Source of the DNA: Sagittula stellata E-37
GTDB taxonomy: Bacteria > Pseudomonadota > Alphaproteobacteria > Rhodobacterales > Rhodobacteraceae
DNA: 64,000 nucleotides
Assembly: GCF_039724765.1 (NCBI RefSeq)
Contig: NZ_CP155729.1
Coordinates: forward strand, 4,287,501-4,351,500
Direction: 5' to 3'
The notes beneath the pieces were generated by a model. It did not search any database. It was given only the letters and a program-made list of their open reading frames with translations, and had not been told where the DNA came from. The position numbers were made by a program, and so were the translations under genes. This document shows, in pieces, positions 59,549 through 64,000 of this stretch (its first letter is position 1; every line of letters begins with the position of its first letter).

Positions 59549-61186
59549 TCATGCGGACCGGGTTCGGGCTCCCGCCATCGCGCCTGCGCCAGCAACTTCG
59601 TGGGGCAGCCAGAACCAGCGAAGCGCCTCCTGCTCGGCCGACAGAGGAACCGGCTCTGCATTGGCGGGGACTTCGGACAGCAGTGCATGAGCTGCCTGCA
59701 TGGCCCCCTCAAAATCAGGCGCCGGATCTGTTGGCGCCGCCGACGCGTTCCAAAGGTCGGAAAACTGGGCGGGTGCCGCCTCGGCGGCGGAACAGCGTGC
59801 ACGCCAGACGCCGTCTCCAAGGTCCAGACGATAGAGCGGCAGCAATGCCAAACCGTTGCGGGCGACAAAGTCGATGGCGCGGGCGATGCGGTCAACGTCG
59901 CCATCTTCAAAGAACCAGTTCACCCCGAGGCGCGCCCAGCCCGGCCGGTAGGCAGAGTTGCCAAGCTGCACCTGCTGTTCATGGCGCTCAGCCGTTTCGA
60001 CATCGATGCCCAGCAAGTGGTGTCCATAAGGACCGGCGCAAGAACAGCCTCCACGCGCCTGGATTCCGAACAGGTCGTTCAGCAGTGCGACCACATAGTT
60101 GTGGTGTAGCCTCTTCTCGCCGGATTTCACGTTGAATGAAAATACCCCGACGCGCGTCGCACCGGCGGGACCAAGAAGCTCCAGCCCGGGTATGGCGCGC
60201 AAGGCCCGCTCCATCCGCGTTGTCATGGCCAGTTCGCGTCGCGCGACCTCATCTTCGCCGACACACCGCTTGAGGTCGAGAACCATGCCCGCCCGGATAT
60301 TCTCGATGATCGAGGGGGTCCCCCCTTCCTCGCGCCGTTCGGGATTGGCCACGTAAGCATGATGGTGTTCCGTGACGTAGGAGACGGTGCCGCCGCCCAC
60401 CACGGTTGGCCGACCGGTTGCGAACAGGCTCCGGTCCGCGATCAGAAGACCGGATGCACCCGGACCGCCGGCGTATTTGTGAGGTGACAGGAAGGCTGCG
60501 TCGATCCGGTCGCCCGCGCCAGGCGATGTCTCGGCCAGCGAAACTTGCAGATAGGGTCCGGCAGCCGCGAAATCCGCGACACACCATCCCCCGTGCGCAT
60601 GCATCAGCCGCGCGATGCCGCGCAGATCGCTGACGATCCCCGTCACGTTGGAGGCCGCCGCGAAGGCGCCGATCTTCAGCGTCGCATCCGCGTGCGCGGC
60701 CAGGCGCTTTTCCAATGTCTTCAGACAGATCGCACCGCTGTCATCAAGCGGAATGCGCTCAATCGTGGCACCGGATTCTCGCCAAGGCAGATCGTTGGAG
60801 TGGTGTTCATAGGGGCCGACAAAAACGACCGACCGCGCGTCCAGCCCGCGCAGCAGCAAGGCCCGAACCAGCTTGTCCACGGCTGCGGTCGCCCCCGACC
60901 CGGCAAAGATCACAGCGTGTCGGTCGTCCGCGCCAACCGCACGACGCACGGAAGCCCGGGCCATCTCGCGCAGTTGTGTCGTGCGCCGCCCGGTAAAGGA
61001 GGTCTCGGTATGGGTGTTGCCGTAGAACGGCATGACATGCGTCCGGATCGCATCCTCGATGAAGCTCAGCGACCGCCCGGAGGCGACGTAGTCTGCATAC
61101 ATCAGGCGCCGCGGACCGAACGGTCCTGCGATCGCCGTGCCTTCGCCAATCAGGGAGTTGCGGATGTCGGAGATGGTGACGTTCAT
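59549..61186 (-). CDS. class V PLP-dependent aminotransferase/cysteine-desulfurase-like protein, long form
   Basis: 545 residues. NifS-like fold: YADYVASGRSLSFIEDAI and YGNTHTE at the N-terminus, FAGSGATAAVDKLVRAL, WCVADFAAAGPYLQV with the PLP-contacting Asp, and the PLP Lys in FLSPHKYAGGPGASGLLI. A Cys-rich RGGCSCAGPYGHHLLGID lies near residue 400 where cysteine desulfurases carry their catalytic loop. The protein is about 140 residues longer than IscS-type enzymes, with an extra C-terminal region. Divergent from an Lrp regulator. Start ATG 61186; upstream codons non-coding. Substrate unknown. Confidence 0.85.
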   Translation of the reverse strand: MNVTISDIRNSLIGEGTAIAGPFGPRRLMYADYVASGRSLSFIEDAIRTHVMPFYGNTHTETSFTGRRTTQLREMARASVRRAVGADDRHAVIFAGSGATAAVDKLVRALLLRGLDARSVVFVGPYEHHSNDLPWRESGATIERIPLDDSGAICLKTLEKRLAAHADATLKIGAFAAASNVTGIVSDLRGIARLMHAHGGWCVADFAAAGPYLQVSLAETSPGAGDRIDAAFLSPHKYAGGPGASGLLIADRSLFATGRPTVVGGGTVSYVTEHHHAYVANPERREEGGTPSIIENIRAGMVLDLKRCVGEDEVARRELAMTTRMERALRAIPGLELLGPAGATRVGVFSFNVKSGEKRLHHNYVVALLNDLFGIQARGGCSCAGPYGHHLLGIDVETAERHEQQVQLGNSAYRPGWARLGVNWFFEDGDVDRIARAIDFVARNGLALLPLYRLDLGDGVWRARCSAAEAAPAQFSDLWNASAAPTDPAPDFEGAMQAAHALLSEVPANAEPVPLSAEQEALRWFWLPHEVAGAGAMAGARTRSA

Positions 61187-61647
61187 GATGACCTGGCCCG
61201 TGCAGGCCCGGCCCCGACATGCATGCCGGCACAGAGGGCCCAAAGAACTGTTTCTGGCTTGGCCCCTAGAGGAGACCACCTTCAGAATGCGGGAAACCAC
61301 CCAATCTCGTCAATATTGACCTACTTATTGTAATAAATTTGCATTCTCATTCTATACTCTCAGACCTATAAAGAAATGGATTCCGCCCTTCGTGCCGATA
61401 AGGCGATCTGGTCGAAATGAATTGCGCCGGCAAGGGTCCAGCACTGGGGCAAAGCTCACCTGCTTCGGCGAGGAGGTGCCCAAAAGGCAACGGGGAAGAC
61501 CATTTTGACCTGCCAAACGATTCGCACGGATCGCCGCAGCAATCATCCAGCTGCCGCCGCGAAACCGGCACCGCGCCACGCGACACCGCGGCACGATGCC
61601 ATGCACCGGCCCCGCAAAACCGTCATCTGCACTGAAGGACCTGCACC
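61187..61647. promoter_or_regulatory. divergent regulatory region with AT-rich island
   Basis: 461 bases between the class V gene and the Lrp regulator. 61310-61375 is sharply AT-rich against the background, with TTGAC (61316-61320), TTGTAA (61328-61333) and TATACT (61353-61358), so it probably holds the promoters. The rest up to the GAAGGA site before ATG 61648 has no clear gene. Confidence 0.5.
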
Positions 61648-62160
61648 ATGAGCCAGACAAAAAATGACCGAACCACCGCGAAACCGGCAGAGCAGACCAG
61701 TTTCGACGCGATTGACCGCAAGATCCTCGATATCATTCAGTTGAACAGCGACGCGCCGATCAGTGCCATCGCCGAAGAGGTCGGGCTGACCGCCACTCCG
61801 TGCTGGCGCAGGATCAAGCGTATGGAACAGGCCGGGTTGATCGCGAGGCGCGTGGCCATTGTCGACCACGCTATGGCCAAGGTGCCCATGACGGTCTTTA
61901 TCGGCATCAGCACTCCGCGCCATGAAACGGACTGGATCGACCGATTCCGGGAGTTGATCGACGAGATCCCGGAGATCATCGAAGCCTACCGATTGACGGG
62001 CACGGTGGATTACATCCTGAAGGTCGTGGTGCCCGACGTGACGGCCTACGATGCCGTCTACAAGCGGATGGTGGCCAAGCTTGATTTCACGATGGTCAAC
62101 GGGATGATCTCGATGGAAGAGATGAAGTCCACAACGGCGGTTCCGACAAAGTACCTATGA
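61648..62160 (+). CDS. Lrp/AsnC-family transcriptional regulator, copy 2
   Basis: 170 residues with a 20-residue polar N-terminal extension, helix-turn-helix at about 20-75 (FDAIDRKILDIIQLNSDAPISAIAEEVGLTATPCWRRIKRMEQAGLI) and RAM domain (MTVFIGISTPRH, AYRLTGTVDYILKVVVPD). Expected to control the divergent class V aminotransferase gene in response to an amino acid. A perfect 13-base palindrome follows the stop. Confidence 0.93.
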   Translation: MSQTKNDRTTAKPAEQTSFDAIDRKILDIIQLNSDAPISAIAEEVGLTATPCWRRIKRMEQAGLIARRVAIVDHAMAKVPMTVFIGISTPRHETDWIDRFRELIDEIPEIIEAYRLTGTVDYILKVVVPDVTAYDAVYKRMVAKLDFTMVNGMISMEEMKSTTAVPTKYL

Positions 62161-62163
62161 TCC

Positions 62164-62176
62164 GGATCATTGATCC
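62164..62176. terminator. short palindrome after Lrp gene
   Basis: GGATCA-T-TGATCC directly after the Lrp stop, in the convergent gap before maiA. Too short for a strong terminator; an operator is also possible. Confidence 0.3.
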
Positions 62177-62262
62177 AGACGGATGCCACTTTCCCGTCGG
62201 GTCACCGGCTGGCTGAACATCTTGGCTCCTGCCGGCGTGCGCCGTCCAGGCCCTTCGGCATG

Positions 62263-62901
62263 TCACAGCGCGGCGTCAGGCTGCGCTTCGGGCAAGGCAG
62301 CGGCGATCTCGGGGACAGCGCGGGCGGCCTCGTCAACGGCGACAAGGCGTTCAAACGCGGCAAGGTCAAGGTTCCAGCGCCGCGCATTCACCATCTGGCC
62401 CACAAGGCAGAGGTCGGCCTGTGTGATCGTATCGCCGAAACTGTATCGGGTGCCGTCCGGTAACAGCCCCTGATAGGCTGTGAACCCTTCCTGCATCCAG
62501 TGGTGCATCCAGGAGACGCAGTCATCCTGGCTATGGCCCATGGCCTTGAGCTGGCCCAGGACTTTAAGGTTGTTGACCGGATGGATTTCCAGCGCGATCA
62601 CCTGTGCGGCGGCCCGGACACGGGCCTTGTCGGTCGGATCCGGGGGCAGCAGCGGCGGGTCGGGGTACATATCGTCCAGCCAGTCGAGGATCGCCAGCGA
62701 CTGTGTCAGGACAGTACCGTCCTCAAGCCGCAGGGCGGGCACACCGGCAGAGGGATTGAGCCCGCGGAACGCATCGCTCCTGTGTTCTCCCGTCAACAGA
62801 TTGACCGGTTGGATGTCGTAGTCGATACCCTTGAGGTTCAACGCCGCGCGCACCCGCAACGACGTGGTCGACCGCCAATAAGAATAAAGTTTCAGGGACA
62901 C
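62263..62901 (-). CDS. maiA: maleylacetoacetate isomerase (zeta-class GST)
   Basis: 212 residues. The zeta-GST glutathione site reads SYWRSTTSLRVRAALNLKGI near residues 7-26, followed by the DYDIQPVNL strand, LNPSAGVPAL cis-Pro loop, TQSLAILDWLDD and ALEIHPVNNLKVL, all diagnostic of MaiA. It isomerises 4-maleylacetoacetate to fumarylacetoacetate in tyrosine/homogentisate breakdown. GTG start. It stands divergent from the MarR gene, the likely regulator; hmgA and fahA are not in the window. Confidence 0.9.
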   Translation of the reverse strand: MSLKLYSYWRSTTSLRVRAALNLKGIDYDIQPVNLLTGEHRSDAFRGLNPSAGVPALRLEDGTVLTQSLAILDWLDDMYPDPPLLPPDPTDKARVRAAAQVIALEIHPVNNLKVLGQLKAMGHSQDDCVSWMHHWMQEGFTAYQGLLPDGTRYSFGDTITQADLCLVGQMVNARRWNLDLAAFERLVAVDEAARAVPEIAAALPEAQPDAAL

Positions 62902-63377
62902 CGTGTTCTCCTCCGATTTGGTGGCGGGGCTAAGTCGTGCCCCTCTGCTACACCTTCCCGACGCTATACCGTGGGTATGGAAACGCCTCCCACGGTCTGT
63001 CCATTCAACCCGGGTTTGCCGTCGGGCATATTCTCAGGCCTGCCGCGACGGTCCATGTCATCGCCCTGCTGCGGCCCCTGCTTTCTGGCGGCTTCCGCCC
63101 GGGCGCTTTGGGTGGCGGGTCCCGAACCTGAAGGGCATCCCAAAACCCAGCATCTTGGCCTTCGGCCACAGGATCGAATGCGACGCGCTTTCGAAGGCCC
63201 ACGTGTCGCGCCTGCGTGGCGTCACCATGTCACGCTCCCTGCACGAAGCACGTGGGCAATGCGCATCGGATTCCATGGAGAACGCCCCGCTGCACGTTTC
63301 TGGTCAACTCCCCGTCTCCAAAGTGCGTCGCCCGATCTGCCTCGTCCGACGGTCGGCATCCTAAACCAAAAATGAAC
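62902..63377. other. 476-base region between maiA and the MarR operators
   Basis: No recognisable gene; open frames of about 60-150 codons on both strands have no family likeness. The left end would hold the maiA promoter. Confidence 0.35.
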
Positions 63378-63420
63378 GTTGCACTTGCAATGAAGTCAAG
63401 GCGTTTGTTGCATTCGCAAC
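63378..63420. promoter_or_regulatory. two operator-like dyads upstream of marR
   Basis: GTTGCACTTGCAAT (63378-63391; TTGCA-N2-TGCAA) and GTTGCATTCGCAAC (63407-63420; perfect GTTGC-N4-GCAAC). They are 29 bases apart centre to centre, close to three helical turns, and end 60 bases before the MarR ATG. The TTGC..GCAA dyad is a form bound by many MarR regulators, so auto-regulation and control of divergent maiA are likely. Confidence 0.65.
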
Positions 63421-63480
63421 CAAACCACTTGCGCCCACCCAGTGCCCGGCGGATAGTTCCGGGAACCGAAAGGACCCGTG

Positions 63481-63930
63481 ATGAAAGAGGATCTGCCCCC
63501 ACTTCCCGAGTTCGACCTGTACGGCTTCACGCCCTACAGGCTGGCTGTTGCCGCGAAACGCACGAGCGAGGAACTGGCCCGCCAGTATCGTGCCCGCTTC
63601 GGCATTTCGATCCCGGAGTGGCGCGTTCTGGTACACCTTGCCCATTCCGGGAAGGTTTCAGTCCGGGACATCGAAGTCCGCGTCGCGATGGAGAAATACG
63701 AGGTCAGCCGCGCAGCCAAGCGTCTGCGCGAAGCGGGTCTTATCGAGCGCAAGGAAAACCCGGCGGACCGGCGGCTCGTGATCCTGTCGCTCACATCAAA
63801 GGGGCGCCAGATGATGACCGAATTGCTGCCCATGGCCAAGGCACACCAGAAAGAACTGGAAAAACGGCTTGGGGACGCGTTCCAGCAGCTTGAAGCGGGG
63901 CTGGAAGAGCTGCTGAAAGAAACCAAGTGA
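63481..63930 (+). CDS. MarR-family transcriptional regulator
   Basis: 149 residues. Winged helix-turn-helix with FGISIPEWRVLVHLAHSGKVSVRDIEVRVAMEKYEVSRAAKRLREAGLIERKENPADRRLVILSLTSKG, including the DRR wing. The N- and C-terminal helices form the dimer interface. ATG 63481 has AAAGGA 9-14 bases upstream; GTG 63478 is one codon earlier. Probably represses itself and perhaps maiA, released by an aromatic acid; the ligand is inferred from neighbourhood. Confidence 0.92.
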   Translation: MKEDLPPLPEFDLYGFTPYRLAVAAKRTSEELARQYRARFGISIPEWRVLVHLAHSGKVSVRDIEVRVAMEKYEVSRAAKRLREAGLIERKENPADRRLVILSLTSKGRQMMTELLPMAKAHQKELEKRLGDAFQQLEAGLEELLKETK

Positions 63931-63947
63931 TACCCTGCCTGGGTATC
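63929..63947 (+). terminator. hairpin overlapping the marR stop
   Basis: GATACCC-TGCCT-GGGTATC, perfect 7-bp stem with 5-base loop, beginning inside the marR stop codon and followed by GGGCTTTG. A plausible terminator though the T-tract is short. Confidence 0.5.
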
Positions 63948-64000
63948 GGGCTTTGATCCTCGTTCAGGCAATCGTTGTTCTCGCTCATCATTCATGCCGC

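Overview
The window is high-GC DNA read as a chromosome segment of an alphaproteobacterium, most likely a marine Rhodobacterales (Roseobacter-group) species. The evidence is the gene families and their closest look (ClpS, HemF, TadA/RluE, XpaC-TelA, a BapA-type adhesin, many ABC/Lrp amino-acid catabolic genes), GTG/TTG starts, ATGA-type overlaps, and two copies of a G/C-rich hairpin plus 'GGTATTT..GCCAAGATGAAG' intergenic element that I recognise from this group. No tRNA, rRNA, CRISPR, phage gene or intact insertion sequence was seen.

1-7.9 kb is housekeeping: purK (cut by the left edge), a HAD phosphatase, clpS, an RsmC-like methyltransferase, an SDR whose catalytic Lys is replaced by Cys, hemF, an SRPBCC protein, and rRNA/tRNA modification genes rluE-tadA divergent from rluB.

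7.9-16.4 kb is a membrane-stress-like block: two divergent paralogues of the XpaC family, each preceded by a tiny membrane protein (65 aa and a 29-aa microprotein), then TelA, a DUF2927-type lipoprotein, an SPFH protein ending in a GYF_2-like domain, and, after two interrupting genes, a double zinc-ribbon membrane-anchored protein. A PfkB sugar kinase and dtd follow.

18.1-27.4 kb (minus strand) is a surface-adhesin operon: a 1463-aa adhesin with 11 Ig-like repeats and a C-terminal export region, followed by its type I secretion system (lipoprotein TolC, LapB-like ABC exporter, HlyD).

27.5-32.0 kb is a compact, divergently transcribed cluster: Gfo/Idh oxidoreductase and GntR regulator on one side, SsuD-like flavin monooxygenase, YdhF-like aldo-keto reductase and flavin reductase on the other. 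This gene set matches the core of the oxidative sulfoquinovose desulfurisation (SmoA/B/C) pathway, with the Gfo/Idh protein a candidate NAD-dependent sulfoquinovosidase. A di-haem cytochrome c peroxidase and a cupin follow.

34.8-62.2 kb is an accessory catabolic island for an amino-acid-like or peptide-like compound: a Dpp-type ABC transporter, three DAO-family flavin oxidases, an ornithine-cyclodeaminase-like protein, a threonine-dehydratase-like enzyme, two paralogous GNAT acetyltransferases, a HAD dehalogenase-like protein, a hydroxyacid dehydrogenase, a tartrate-dehydrogenase-like enzyme, succinate-semialdehyde and other aldehyde dehydrogenases, class III and class V aminotransferases, an ArgE-like deacetylase and two Lrp regulators. 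Genes are interspersed with unusually long gene-free gaps. The window ends with maiA and a MarR regulator with two clear operator dyads.
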